From Algoriphagus aquimarinus (GTDB taxonomy: Bacteria; Bacteroidota; Bacteroidia; Cytophagales; Cyclobacteriaceae), in assembly GCF_900112005.1 (NCBI RefSeq), contig NZ_FOKK01000024.1, forward strand, positions 1-50,495: a stretch of DNA of 50,495 nt, given 5' to 3'. Made by a program: the position numbers and the translations under genes. Below are positions 28,061 through 37,870 of this stretch, one piece after another. Below the pieces are notes generated by a model. That model saw nothing but the letters and a program-made list of their open reading frames with translations. It ran no database searches and was not told the origin of the DNA. Positions within the stretch are counted from its first letter, which is position 1, and each line of letters starts with the position of its first letter.

Positions 28061-30643
28061 TTACTCTGCAGCTATTTCTTGCTGTCTCGCTGCATATTCA
28101 GAAGGAAGCATAGAGAATTCAGCTTTGAAATGCTTCGCAAAATACTTAGCGTTATTGTAGCCCACCATGTAAGCGATCTCGGAGATGTTGAGCTGACTTT
28201 TAGCCAAAAGCTGTGAAGCTCGCTTCAATCTTATCAAACGGATAAATTCAATTGGACTTTTACCAGTAATAGACTGGAGCTTTTTGTACAAGTGAACTCT
28301 ACTCATCCCCAATTCCTTACTCAGGAATTCTACAGAAAACTGAGGATCTTCCATATGCTTTTCTACCAATGCCACAGCTTTTTGGATCAGCTGATCATCC
28401 AAGGAAGTCACCTTCACTTGGGAAGCATTGATTTGGATTTTGTTACGGTTTTGCTCTTGGATCACATTTCGCTCACGTAGGAGATTCTTGATGCTAAGTT
28501 GTAAAATCTCCAAATTGAACGGTTTGGTAAGGTAAAGATTACATCCACTATCTAATCCCTGAACCATCGTCTCCTCAGATTTTTTGGCTGTAAGCAAGAT
28601 CACAGGTATATGTGAAGTTTTGATATCACCTTTTACTTTCTGGCAAAATTCTTTGCCATCCATCTGTGGCATCATCAAATCAGATATAATCAAGTCTGGA
28701 ATATGTTGCTGGGCTAGTTCCCAACCTTGAAGCCCATTTGTAGCAGTGAGCACATGATACGTCTCAGAAAGGCAATCTTTCAAATAATTTCTGAACTCAA
28801 CATGATCCTCAGCGATAAGAATCACTTCCTTCAAATCATTTGCTTCCTGTACAAAATCCTCCTCATCTTCTTCCCAGTTTTCCGGTATAATCAACACCAA
28901 AGGAATACTCAGACTGAAGACAGAACCCATACCCGGCTCACTCTCTACTGTGATTTCACCTTTCATTACTCTGGCGAAATCCTGAACCAACGACAAACCT
29001 ATGCCGCTACCTTGATTCAGCTGCTGCTTGTGACCCTCAGTCGTATAGAATCTCTCGAAAATCTTATGCTGATCCTCCTTAGAAATTCCTACTCCAGTAT
29101 CTGAAACAGATAAAATCAAAATCCCCTTTTCCTCATTTTCCTGCTGAAGTTCTAGCGTAACTGTGATCGCTCCATCTTCCTGTGTGAATTTGAAAGCATT
29201 GGAAAGCAAATTGAAAAGGACTTTCTCCAACTTGTCAGGATCAAAAATTGCCTGCTGCCCATGGGTATTTGTTTCAAAATTCAAATGGATATGCTTATTC
29301 TCTGAAAGCTCATGGAAATCAGCTACACAGTCCTTGATGAATTGAACCACGTCTCCTTCGGAAGGATGGAAAGCTAAGCCACCATTTTCTACATTTTTCA
29401 CATCCAGCAACTGATTGATCAACTTAAGCAAGCGTCTGGCATTTCGCTGAATAATCTTGTATTGACTTAATAGGCCTGAGTTTTCAGTCTCAGAAATCAG
29501 GTGCTCCGTTGGAGTCAGAATCAAAGAAAGTGGGGTTCTGAATTCGTGACTTAGATTGGTGAAAAACTTGGTCTTCAAGCGATCCAACTCCTGCACACGC
29601 TTGGACTCACGAATAGCTTCTTCACGATCAAATTTTTCCCGTTGTCTGGATAGGAGTTGATTTCTGAAATAAAATATAATGGCTAGAATCGCCATGAAAT
29701 ACAAGAAATAAGCGATTGGAGTCTTCCAAAATGGAGCTAGAATCTTAATGTCCAATTTGTATTCATACAAACTCCAACCATCCAAAACCGTCCCTGGTTG
29801 TACTACCAATGTGTAATTACCCGGGTCAAGGTTAGTGAAAGTCACTTTTGCCAGATCGTCATTCAGGTATATCCAATCATCATTGAATCCTAGAAGTTTA
29901 TAGCGGTATTTGTTCTTTTCTGGGTACAGAAAATTCAAAGCGCTGAAACCAATAGAGAAAATATTCTCATCATGTTTCAGCACTAGCTGATCCATTTTAT
30001 CCAAAGACTTTGAAAGCAGAACTCGGTTACTCACCTTCTCTCCCACCTTCACTTCTTCGTTGAAAAGTTGGAAATCTGTAAAAACTACCGCTGGATTATT
30101 TCTTTCAAAAGCAAAATTCTCAGATTTGAAAATATTGTAACCATTTGGCCCTCCAAAAATGAATTCATCCTTGCTTGTTTTTAATGCCGCGTTTTTATTG
30201 AAAAGGGCAGCTTGGAGACCATCTTTCTGATCAAAATTCTGGAAGGTAATGGTGAATGGATTTACGTTTCTATTAATCTCTGCATAGATCAACCCCATCT
30301 GGGAGCTAATCCAAAGATTGCTATCATCGTCCTCGAGCAAATCAACAAGGTATGAAGTAGGTAATCCTTCCTCCTCTCCATAATGTACAAAGGAGCTATC
30401 AGAAGTATTAAAATAGTACAGACCGCTCAATGCAGTAACCCACAATACTCCCTCTTCATCCATGAATAAATCGGTGGTATTAGCGTCCACCAGCCCATTT
30501 CCTTGTGTTTCTGAATAAAAAGCATTTTGACCAGTTTCGTAGTTCAGCATATTCAGGCCACTGCCACCAGAAACCCAGATATTCCCTGATCGATCTTCCG
30601 CAAAGCCAGTGATATACTGGTTATTGGTAAAAAAAAGGAGCAC
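28061..30643 (-). CDS. Hybrid two-component regulator, C-terminal part (kinase, receiver, AraC HTH)
   Basis: This 860-codon frame is the downstream part of a regulator split by a frameshift. Its nominal start is a GTG inside the upstream frame, not a likely real start. In order it holds the last propeller repeats (about 10-190), the Y_Y_Y domain (about 240-300), one membrane helix (about 308-327), HisKA with phospho-acceptor His366 (LSHEFRTP), an HATPase domain (NLLSNAFKFT, DTGVGI, GSGIGL), a receiver with Asp655 (IISDLMMPQMDG) and Lys707, and an AraC-type HTH (about 758-857). Alone it lacks a signal peptide and most of the sensor. Joined to the upstream frame it gives a normal protein of about 1365 residues. 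In Bacteroidota this type senses oligosaccharides in the periplasm and activates the adjacent susC/GH genes. Confidence 0.9.
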   Translation of the reverse strand: MLLFFTNNQYITGFAEDRSGNIWVSGGSGLNMLNYETGQNAFYSETQGNGLVDANTTDLFMDEEGVLWVTALSGLYYFNTSDSSFVHYGEEEGLPTSYLVDLLEDDDSNLWISSQMGLIYAEINRNVNPFTITFQNFDQKDGLQAALFNKNAALKTSKDEFIFGGPNGYNIFKSENFAFERNNPAVVFTDFQLFNEEVKVGEKVSNRVLLSKSLDKMDQLVLKHDENIFSIGFSALNFLYPEKNKYRYKLLGFNDDWIYLNDDLAKVTFTNLDPGNYTLVVQPGTVLDGWSLYEYKLDIKILAPFWKTPIAYFLYFMAILAIIFYFRNQLLSRQREKFDREEAIRESKRVQELDRLKTKFFTNLSHEFRTPLSLILTPTEHLISETENSGLLSQYKIIQRNARRLLKLINQLLDVKNVENGGLAFHPSEGDVVQFIKDCVADFHELSENKHIHLNFETNTHGQQAIFDPDKLEKVLFNLLSNAFKFTQEDGAITVTLELQQENEEKGILILSVSDTGVGISKEDQHKIFERFYTTEGHKQQLNQGSGIGLSLVQDFARVMKGEITVESEPGMGSVFSLSIPLVLIIPENWEEDEEDFVQEANDLKEVILIAEDHVEFRNYLKDCLSETYHVLTATNGLQGWELAQQHIPDLIISDLMMPQMDGKEFCQKVKGDIKTSHIPVILLTAKKSEETMVQGLDSGCNLYLTKPFNLEILQLSIKNLLRERNVIQEQNRNKIQINASQVKVTSLDDQLIQKAVALVEKHMEDPQFSVEFLSKELGMSRVHLYKKLQSITGKSPIEFIRLIRLKRASQLLAKSQLNISEIAYMVGYNNAKYFAKHFKAEFSMLPSEYAARQQEIAAE

Positions 30644-32159
30644 TTCCCGCGGGATAATTATGGAATTCCTTTCTATCCTTATCGAGCATAGAAATGCCAG
30701 AGCGCAACGTACCTATCCATATTTTCCCAGTACTGTCTTCGAATATTTTCCAAATACTAGGTCCAGCAATTCCTGAAGGATCTCCTGGCCGGTATTGATA
30801 ATTTGTAAAATCCTTTCCATCAAAGCTACCCAAGCCATTCAAATAGGTGCCTATCCACAAAACCCCTTTGTGATCAAGCAACAAATCCACGATGACGTCG
30901 CCAGTTAAACTGTTCTTGTTGTCAGGGTTATGTTTGTAATGTTTATAGGTGTTAGTTTTTCTATTGTGATAATAGAGCCCGCCACCATTAGTACCTATGT
31001 ATAGATTGCCCAAACTATCTTCTGCAAAAGCATTCACATCATTGAAGGGCAGTGAATTCTTGTCTGCAAAGTTTTTTCGCACATGGGAGAATCGCAACAA
31101 GCCTTGATGATAATAGGCTACACCTTTTTTATGAGTTCCAACCCAGATGATATCTTCATTGTCTTTATACAAAGAATAGATAACATTGTGCGGCATAGAG
31201 CTATCATGTACATTGTCGCCATTTAAGTACGTGACGCTGCCCGTAGTTTTATCGAGCACATTTATTCCTCCGTGATCCGTACCAAGCCAAATCTGCCCCT
31301 TTTTAGCCTCCACGATAGCTTTTACCATGTTGTTATTCAGCCAGTATTTCCCACGCTCTTCCTGATTTACCTCGGTTTGATGAGTAAACCCATCTACTCG
31401 AAAAACCCCCAGATTTCTCTCAGGATCAAACAACCATGCGTCACCATCTGAATCAATCATGATTTCATAAGTTGCTGAAGCAGGTATTTCCTCCTTTGGA
31501 AGTCTCAAGGTCTTGGTCACAATCAGGCGATTTGGATCAAGTAGATCGATAACTCCAGAACGGTGAACTACCCAAATCAACCCATCAGGGGCTTCAGCTA
31601 TTGCTGCGATTTGATTAGAAAAAAGACTGCCTTTCCCATTGGTTTTCTGCACATATACCGTTTCTCCACTGGCTTCGTCATAAATACTGATTCCTTTGGC
31701 TGGATGTGTAAACCAAAACCTATTTTGACGATCTTTCATCAGCATTCCTACCGAATCAGAAGCTAGATGGTAGGTAGGTGAATAAATAGAAATGCCTCTC
31801 GAGAAATGCTCATTTTCAGGGTTATAAATATCAAACACCCCATTTACGTTCTTAACCCAAAGCTTATCATTGGGTCCAACATACATCTTGAGGATATTAT
31901 TGTGGGATATGGACGTGGAGTCCTTAGTATTCAAAAAAATCTTAATGCGTGTGCCGTCGTATCTATATAAACCATAGGCAGTGCCATACCACATCATGCC
32001 ATCGGCATCTCGGACCATACTTAGGATATTGGAATTGGATAAACCTAGACTTTCGTCTAGATTTCGAAACACCAGCTTTTCTACTTCACTTTGGCCCAAA
32101 ACTGTACCAGCCCAAAGTAACAGCAAACAAGAAATTCCTCTTACCACATAACCTTTCAT
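30621..32159 (-). CDS. Hybrid two-component regulator, N-terminal sensor part (frameshifted)
   Basis: This 512-codon frame starts with a signal peptide (CLLLLWAGTVLGQ) and continues as a seven-bladed-type propeller sensor built of Reg_prop repeats such as DGMMWYGTAYGLYRYDG, GQIWLGTDHGGINVLD and GVLWIGTYLNGLGSFDG. It ends abruptly at SAPFFYQ in a T8 run; removing one T continues it as SAPFFTNNQYITGF, matching the next frame without a gap. The missing base therefore lies at 30629-30636. The two frames overlap by 23 bp and together form the expected full-length regulator. A sequencing error, a recent mutation and transcriptional slippage are all possible. Confidence 0.9.
   Translation of the reverse strand: MKGYVVRGISCLLLLWAGTVLGQSEVEKLVFRNLDESLGLSNSNILSMVRDADGMMWYGTAYGLYRYDGTRIKIFLNTKDSTSISHNNILKMYVGPNDKLWVKNVNGVFDIYNPENEHFSRGISIYSPTYHLASDSVGMLMKDRQNRFWFTHPAKGISIYDEASGETVYVQKTNGKGSLFSNQIAAIAEAPDGLIWVVHRSGVIDLLDPNRLIVTKTLRLPKEEIPASATYEIMIDSDGDAWLFDPERNLGVFRVDGFTHQTEVNQEERGKYWLNNNMVKAIVEAKKGQIWLGTDHGGINVLDKTTGSVTYLNGDNVHDSSMPHNVIYSLYKDNEDIIWVGTHKKGVAYYHQGLLRFSHVRKNFADKNSLPFNDVNAFAEDSLGNLYIGTNGGGLYYHNRKTNTYKHYKHNPDNKNSLTGDVIVDLLLDHKGVLWIGTYLNGLGSFDGKDFTNYQYRPGDPSGIAGPSIWKIFEDSTGKIWIGTLRSGISMLDKDRKEFHNYPAGSAPFFYQ
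30629..30636 (-). other. T8 homopolymer frameshift site
   Basis: On the coding strand a run of eight T separates the sensor and kinase frames. Seven T would keep a single frame of about 1365 codons. Runs of this length are hot spots for sequencing error, replication slippage and RNA polymerase slippage. Confidence 0.85.
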
Positions 32160-32252
32160 ACACCAGTAACTATAAATGCCAAATTATGAGAATTAAAGGT
32201 AACATCTCATTTCTGTTTTGATATTTAACGAATGATCGAAAAATTTTTCATT

Positions 32253-32290
32253 AAAAAAGTCCGATTGAGGAATCTCAACCGGACTTTTAA
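32253..32290 (-). terminator. Rho-independent terminator after xylA
   Basis: Stem AAAAGTCCG (32255-32263) with CGGACTTTT (32280-32288), one mismatch, then TTGAG/CTCAA around a 4-base loop. Both flanks are A/T runs, so it could work in either direction. It separates the symporter-xylB-xylA operon from the regulator gene. Confidence 0.88.
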
Positions 32291-32310
32291 AATTTATTTA
32301 TAAAAGATGC

Positions 32311-33624
32311 TTAGATAAATCTATTCAATAGATTTTCAAAGTACTCTTGCTTGCCACTAGTTTGAATAGGCTCTCCTACTTCTGCTGCATGATTTCTCAG
32401 ATCCTCAAGGGTAAGGTTTCCTGTTTCGAATGACTTACCTTTTCCAGAATCAAAGCTCGCATAGCGATTTTTTCTTCTTTCTAGGTAATCAGACTTGTCC
32501 AGTATATCCTGAGCGATCAACATACCTCTCGCAAATGTATCCATGCTTCCGATATGTGCTAGGAATAGATCATCCATGTCAGTTGAGTTTCTTCTGATTT
32601 TTGCATCAAAGTTCACTCCACCACCTTGGATTCCTGCTGATGTCAATATCACCAACATAGCTTCGGTCATTTCCTGCAAGTTCATCGCAAACTGATCCGT
32701 ATCCCATCCGTTTTGGTAATCACCTCTGTTAGCATCGATACTTCCAAGCATACCAGCATCGGCACATACTTGAAGCTCATGCTGGAAGGTATGTCCTGCC
32801 AACGTAGCATGGTTTACTTCGATATTCAATTTGAAATCTTTATCAAGTCCATGCTGTTTCAAGAAACCAATTACCGTAGCAGAATCATAATCATACTGGT
32901 GTTTAGTTGGCTCCATTGGCTTAGGCTCGATGAAGAACGTTCCTTTGAAACCATTCTTTCTAGCATAGTCACGTGCCATGGTTAGGAATTGAGCTAAATG
33001 CTCAGTCTCACGCTTCATGTCCGTATTCAATAAAGACATGTAACCTTCGCGACCACCCCAGAACACATAATTCTCACCATTCAAGGCAATAGTTGAATCA
33101 ATAGCATTTTTCACTTGAGTGCCTGCCCATGATACTACATTGAAATCAGGATTGGTAGACGCTCCGTTCATGTATCGAGGATTACTAAACACGTTAGCCG
33201 TTCCCCAAAGCAATTTCACGCCAGTATCTGCTTGCTTTTGCTTAGCATATTCGGTGATGATCTGCATTCTTTTCTCATACTCACCCAAAGTAGGACCTTC
33301 GTCAATTAGGTCAATATCATGGAAACAATAGTATGGTGCACCGATTTTGGTAATGAACTCAAATGCAGCATCCATTTTGTCTTTGGCTCTTTGGATAGGG
33401 TCGGCCGCAGCATCCCAAGGATGTACGATGGTACCTGGTCCAAATGGATCTCCACCTGTTCCACAGAAGGAATGCCAATATGCTATGGAAAACCTGAAGT
33501 GCTCCTTCATAGTTTTGCCAGCGATGATACGGTTTTCGTCGTAAAATCTAAAAGCTAGTGGATTATCACTGTCTTTACCTTCGAAAGGGATTTTATCAAT
33601 TGAAGAGAAATAAGTTTTTGACAT
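32311..33624 (-). CDS. xylA: Xylose isomerase
   Basis: This 437-residue enzyme converts D-xylose to D-xylulose in the cytoplasm, and related enzymes also isomerise glucose. It is the long (class II) form. Visible active-site residues are His102 and Asp105 (CFHDIDL), the metal ligands Glu233 (FIEPKP, with Lys235), Glu269 and His272 (NIEVNHATLAGH), and the second metal site Asp297, Asp308 and Asp310 (SIDANRGDYQNGWDTD). The N-terminal block YWHSFCGTGGDPFG is typical of the class. It is the last gene of the symporter-xylB-xylA operon, 41 bp after xylB, and is followed by a strong terminator. The frame is complete. Confidence 0.98.
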   Translation of the reverse strand: MSKTYFSSIDKIPFEGKDSDNPLAFRFYDENRIIAGKTMKEHFRFSIAYWHSFCGTGGDPFGPGTIVHPWDAAADPIQRAKDKMDAAFEFITKIGAPYYCFHDIDLIDEGPTLGEYEKRMQIITEYAKQKQADTGVKLLWGTANVFSNPRYMNGASTNPDFNVVSWAGTQVKNAIDSTIALNGENYVFWGGREGYMSLLNTDMKRETEHLAQFLTMARDYARKNGFKGTFFIEPKPMEPTKHQYDYDSATVIGFLKQHGLDKDFKLNIEVNHATLAGHTFQHELQVCADAGMLGSIDANRGDYQNGWDTDQFAMNLQEMTEAMLVILTSAGIQGGGVNFDAKIRRNSTDMDDLFLAHIGSMDTFARGMLIAQDILDKSDYLERRKNRYASFDSGKGKSFETGNLTLEDLRNHAAEVGEPIQTSGKQEYFENLLNRFI

Positions 33625-33665
33625 TGTAAATTGGTTTATTAGTTATTTATAGGTTTGAAAATTAA

Positions 33666-35168
33666 TTACAAGTTACTTTTTTGGATTGCTTCCAAATGGC
33701 TTTTCCAAGTAGAATAAACCTCTTCATAGGGCTCATAAAAATGCTCATTTGGCTCTATTGTTTCTAGCAATTCCAATCCAGCGAAAGCTTCTGACTCATT
33801 AGCAAATACTCCCGCACCAATACCAGCTCCTCTGGCAGCTCCTTGCGCTCCGTCGGTATCGTACAATTCCAACACTACCTTATTCATATGAACAAAAGTT
33901 TTGCGGAAAACTGGGCTGAGGAACATATTAGCTTTACCAGCTTTAACGGTTTTAAGATCCAGTCCCATGTCCTGCATGATCCTGAAACCAAAGGTAAGCG
34001 CTGAAACTATCCCCTCTTGTGCAGAACGAATCATGTGACGTTTGTCATGCTTGAGCAAATTCAAACCTAACATATGCGCTCCGATATTTTGATTTTGAAG
34101 AATTCTCTCTGAACCATTTCCAAAAGGTATGAAAGTCAAGCCTTCAGAACCAATCGGAGCGGAACCGCCCAAATTATTCATCTCATCATATTCTATATGC
34201 GCTGCACCCATGATTTTCTTCAGCCAGCTATTCAGAATACCTGTGCCGTTCACACAAAGTAACACTCCATACGAAGGATTCTCAGCAGAGTGATTTACGT
34301 GAACAAAGGTATTCACTCTTGACAAGGGGTCATAAAGCGGTTTGTCTGAAACGCCATAAACGGTTCCTGAAGTCCCTGCCGTAGTCGCCAATTCTCCTGG
34401 TTTTAGGGCTTGAAGTGAAAAGGCGTTATTAGGCTGATCACCAGCACGATAAGAAATAGGAATACCTTCTTCTAATCCTGTAACTTCGGAAGCAAATGCA
34501 GAAACTCTGCCTTGAATAGAATAAGAAGGTACTATTTCAGGAATCCATGATTTGGAGATCTGATAGTTTTCCAACACTTTATCACTCAGGCCATTCTTTT
34601 GAAAGTCCCAGAAGATCCCTTCTGACAAACCCGTTTCAGAGGTAACAATATCTCCGCTCAATCTCATCGCTATGAAATCTCCGGGCAGCATCATTTTATG
34701 AATTTTTGCTGCAAGCGCTGGCTCATTTTCTATAACCCAGCGTAATTTGGAAGCGGTAAAATTCCCCGGAGAATTTAGCAAATTCTTCAAGCAGTACTCT
34801 TCACCAAGTTCTCTGAAAGCTTTTTCTCCAATGCCAACTGCTCGGCTATCACACCAGATTATAGAAGGTCTCAGTACATTCTGATCCTTATCTACCAGTA
34901 CTAAACCGTGCATTTGATAGGCGATACCAATTCCTTTCAGTTCGCCCTTCTTTACTGAAGTCTTATTTAGCACATAGCGGATAGAATGCTGTACATACTT
35001 CCACCACGTCTCTGGATCCTGTTCTGCCCACCCTTTTTCAGGTGAATCAATAGACATCTCCTCTTCAGGAAATGCTTTTGAAAGTATAGCCTTACCCGAA
35101 TCTGCATCAAGTAAGGATGTTTTGACAGAAGAACTCCCAATGTCAATCCCTAATAATAAACGTCTCAT
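33666..35168 (-). CDS. xylB: Xylulokinase
   Basis: This 500-residue FGGY-family kinase phosphorylates D-xylulose to xylulose 5-phosphate, the entry to the pentose phosphate pathway. The first ATPase half starts with LLGIDIGSSSVKTSLLD. The substrate region YQMHGLVLVD is characteristic of xylulokinases rather than glycerol or ribulose kinases. The second half has YRAGDQPNNAFSL with the likely catalytic Asp, a TTAGTSGTVYG phosphate-binding loop and GAARGAGIGAG near the end. It lies 12 bp after the symporter gene and 41 bp before xylA, forming a compact three-gene unit. Length is normal. Confidence 0.96.
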   Translation of the reverse strand: MRRLLLGIDIGSSSVKTSLLDADSGKAILSKAFPEEEMSIDSPEKGWAEQDPETWWKYVQHSIRYVLNKTSVKKGELKGIGIAYQMHGLVLVDKDQNVLRPSIIWCDSRAVGIGEKAFRELGEEYCLKNLLNSPGNFTASKLRWVIENEPALAAKIHKMMLPGDFIAMRLSGDIVTSETGLSEGIFWDFQKNGLSDKVLENYQISKSWIPEIVPSYSIQGRVSAFASEVTGLEEGIPISYRAGDQPNNAFSLQALKPGELATTAGTSGTVYGVSDKPLYDPLSRVNTFVHVNHSAENPSYGVLLCVNGTGILNSWLKKIMGAAHIEYDEMNNLGGSAPIGSEGLTFIPFGNGSERILQNQNIGAHMLGLNLLKHDKRHMIRSAQEGIVSALTFGFRIMQDMGLDLKTVKAGKANMFLSPVFRKTFVHMNKVVLELYDTDGAQGAARGAGIGAGVFANESEAFAGLELLETIEPNEHFYEPYEEVYSTWKSHLEAIQKSNL

Positions 35169-35180
35169 CTATTGTGTTTT

Positions 35181-36824
35181 TTACCAGAATACGATATACA
35201 ATGCAGCAGTAATACCCGCAATTAAAATAGCGCCAATTTTAAAAGCTGTACTTGTGCTGAACAGTTCTTTATCAATTGTAATGCTGTTTGGATGATCTTT
35301 TCCTTTGCCTTCAACCAAGGAAATAATAATCATCAATGCTGCTAGAATCAAGAAAACAACTCCCATTCTATCGATGAATGGCAGAGCAGGGAAAATAATT
35401 TTCAAGACTACAGAAAGTGGAATACTCAATGCAGCACCTGTAAGCGCAGCATTTGAAGTAGTTTTTTTCCAGAATACACCAAAGAAGAAAATCGCAAATA
35501 CACCTGGGCTAATAAAGCCTGTATACTCCTGTATAAACTGGAACGCTTGATCGAGCTGCCCAAGGGCTGGAGCTACTACAGATGCAATAACGAATGCAAC
35601 AACTGCTGTAATTCTACCTACACGAACTTGCTTGGTCTGGCTTGCATTCTTGTCAAAGTGCTTATTGAAAATATCCATGGTGAAAATAGTAGAAGTACTA
35701 TTAGCCATTGATGCCAGAGAAGATACAATTGCTGCTGTCAAAGCCGCAAAAGCAAGGCCTTTCAGACCTACAGGCAGTAAATGCAAAAGTGTAGGATATG
35801 CTCTATCAGATTTGATCAAACCCGTAATAGGATCTTTCATCGAGTCAATAAAGCCAGTATCAATACCGTTTTCTACGATCACATAAGCTGCAATTCCAGG
35901 GATTACTACGATCAATGGCATCAGCAATTTCAAGAAACCAGCGAAAATCATCCCTTTTTGGGCTTCATCTAAACTCTTTGCAGCCAAAGCTCTTTGAGTG
36001 ATGTACTGATTGAATCCCCAATAACTAAGGTTTGTGATCCACATACCTCCTACTAAAACAGATATGCCTGGAAGATCCAGGTATGCATCACGAGTTCCAC
36101 CCGATCCATCTGGGATCATCATTTCTCCTTTGGATAATATCATAGAAAAGTGACCTGGAACTTCTCTGCGAAGTAAATTCAAACCATCCCATGCATCTCC
36201 TGAACCAACCATCTGAAGTGCTATGTAAGTAGTAGCTAAACCACCGGCAATAAGAAACACTACCTGAATTACATCCGTCCATGCTACAGCTTTCAAACCT
36301 CCATAGATAGAATAAAGCATGGCAAAAGCTGCCAACCCAGCGATTCCGTATCCCAGAGGGATATCCATTATTGTGTTTAGGCTCAATGCACCTAAGTACA
36401 ATACTGAAGTCAAGTTCACGAATACATAAAGCAACAGCCAGAAAACGGCCATGGTTGTTCTTACACGTGAATCGTATCTATCTGCCAAAAAACCTGGCAT
36501 AGTGTAAATACCCTTCTTAATATAAATAGGTAAGAAAAATATAGCTACAACCAAAAGTGTAACTGCTGCCATCCACTCGTAGGTAGAAATAGCAAGCCCA
36601 AGTGCAAATCCAGAACCTGACATCCCGATAAATTGCTCCGCAGAAATATTGGAAGCGATCAAGGATGCGCCTACTGCCCACCAAGGGAGAGCTTTTGAGG
36701 CAAGGAAATAATCAGCGGAGTCTTTAATGTGTCCTTTTTTCTCTCTGGACACGAATAAACCCATCCCGACGATGAGCAGACAGTAGCCGACAAATACGGC
36801 TAAGTCTAAAGGTTCTAAAAGCAT
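35181..36824 (-). CDS. Sodium/solute symporter (SSS family), likely sugar/xylose
   Basis: This 547-residue inner-membrane protein has about 14 predicted helices with the LeuT/vSGLT-type fold of the SSS family. Recognisable phrases are ADYFLASKALPWWAVGASLIASNISAEQFIG, a match to the sodium-sugar symporters, and YWGFNQYITQRALAAKSLDEAQKG in the central core. It probably co-transports a sugar with sodium. Since it starts the operon with xylB (12 bp) and xylA, xylose is the most likely substrate, but SSS proteins also carry glucose, galactose or xylosides, so this is inference from context. A candidate operator half-match (TCAAATTAAC, 36905-36914) and a TTAGT/ACTAA inverted repeat lie in the 118 bp upstream. 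Confidence 0.88.
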   Translation of the reverse strand: MLLEPLDLAVFVGYCLLIVGMGLFVSREKKGHIKDSADYFLASKALPWWAVGASLIASNISAEQFIGMSGSGFALGLAISTYEWMAAVTLLVVAIFFLPIYIKKGIYTMPGFLADRYDSRVRTTMAVFWLLLYVFVNLTSVLYLGALSLNTIMDIPLGYGIAGLAAFAMLYSIYGGLKAVAWTDVIQVVFLIAGGLATTYIALQMVGSGDAWDGLNLLRREVPGHFSMILSKGEMMIPDGSGGTRDAYLDLPGISVLVGGMWITNLSYWGFNQYITQRALAAKSLDEAQKGMIFAGFLKLLMPLIVVIPGIAAYVIVENGIDTGFIDSMKDPITGLIKSDRAYPTLLHLLPVGLKGLAFAALTAAIVSSLASMANSTSTIFTMDIFNKHFDKNASQTKQVRVGRITAVVAFVIASVVAPALGQLDQAFQFIQEYTGFISPGVFAIFFFGVFWKKTTSNAALTGAALSIPLSVVLKIIFPALPFIDRMGVVFLILAALMIIISLVEGKGKDHPNSITIDKELFSTSTAFKIGAILIAGITAALYIVFW

Positions 36825-36942
36825 AAATTGTTAGGTTAGGTTCTGGGCAGTTAGTTTGGGTAAACGACTAATCTTATTAGAATAGGCCGATAAAGATAAT
36901 ATTTTCAAATTAACGTGGGTAAAAAAATGAACCTATTTAAAA

Positions 36943-37767
36943 TTAATCAAATATTAGTTTCAAATCCTGTATAGGATTAGTAGAAAACTTCTTGTCTCTA
37001 AAACTCTCTAAATAACTGATTCCTGAGGAGTTAGAAACAAATACTTGCTCCGCATCATACAACTCTTCCAATGTAAACTCTCCTATTTCCAATGGAATGT
37101 TACTCGATTCAAAATAATCGATTAAAACCTGGCGACTAACGCCTTCAATACAGCCGCAACTTAAAGACGGTGTGAAATATGTCCCTGACTTCAACCAGAA
37201 GATATTGGCAATACTTGCTTCAGAGATGTAGCCGCGATGATCTAACAGAATGATCTCATCTAATCCTCGCTCACTTTTCTCTTTATTAGCAATTATATAT
37301 GGCAGCGCATTCAATGTCTTAAACTTCGACCAAGGGCTTGCAAAAAGTTGAACATGCTTAGACACATCTGCCTTACGTTTAATTTCAGCTACCATGGTCG
37401 CTGGTGCAATTTGGAGAATCTGAATTACGGCAGATTCCTCTGGAGTATATTTACCTGCGCCAGCACGAAAAACGCTCCACCGAATGCGTTTTCTTTCACC
37501 AGCTAGTGTTTTTTTCAAAAAACATATCAATTCCTCTGCATTGATCATCGAGACATCCATACCTAAGAACTCCATTCCTTCTGAGAGACGATTCAGATGC
37601 TTTTCAAAAAACCGTATATGATCCTTACTCCAAACCATGGTCTCGAATAGCCCATCTCCATAACTAGTGGCGCGGTTAGGGAGTTTTATATAAGCTTCAC
37701 AGAACCAAGTTTCGCTCGTAGATGATTTTTGATAGATTGTTTCGATTTCGTTCATAAAACTGTTCAT
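36943..37767 (-). CDS. Class IV aminotransferase (PabC/branched-chain-like)
   Basis: This 274-residue PLP enzyme belongs to fold-type IV. The motif SYGDGLFETM (35-44) is the usual N-terminal signature. Lys150 in SKFKTLNALPY is the likely Schiff-base lysine. YISEASIANIF (180-190) with Glu183 contacts the PLP ring, and EGVSRQVLIDYF follows. Relatives are 4-amino-4-deoxychorismate lyase (folate), branched-chain and D-amino-acid aminotransferases. The length and IDs favour PabC-like, but I cannot tell them apart securely. An internal Met5 (ATG at 37755) is an alternative start. It is transcribed divergently from the serine dehydratase gene. Confidence 0.78.
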   Translation of the reverse strand: MNSFMNEIETIYQKSSTSETWFCEAYIKLPNRATSYGDGLFETMVWSKDHIRFFEKHLNRLSEGMEFLGMDVSMINAEELICFLKKTLAGERKRIRWSVFRAGAGKYTPEESAVIQILQIAPATMVAEIKRKADVSKHVQLFASPWSKFKTLNALPYIIANKEKSERGLDEIILLDHRGYISEASIANIFWLKSGTYFTPSLSCGCIEGVSRQVLIDYFESSNIPLEIGEFTLEELYDAEQVFVSNSSGISYLESFRDKKFSTNPIQDLKLIFD

Positions 37768-37870
37768 AATCGGTCAGGCTCTCACTTTGTTAAACTATGA
37801 GAATGTTAAACTATGTAAACATGATACCACTTAAAGTGCATTCAATACAATAAATATGAATTATTGCTTG

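Noticed and set aside
28061..30643. Calling the C-terminal regulator frame a complete stand-alone histidine kinase gene
   Set aside because: It starts at a GTG inside the upstream frame, begins in the middle of the sensor propeller and lacks a signal peptide, so it is a fragment of the split regulator.
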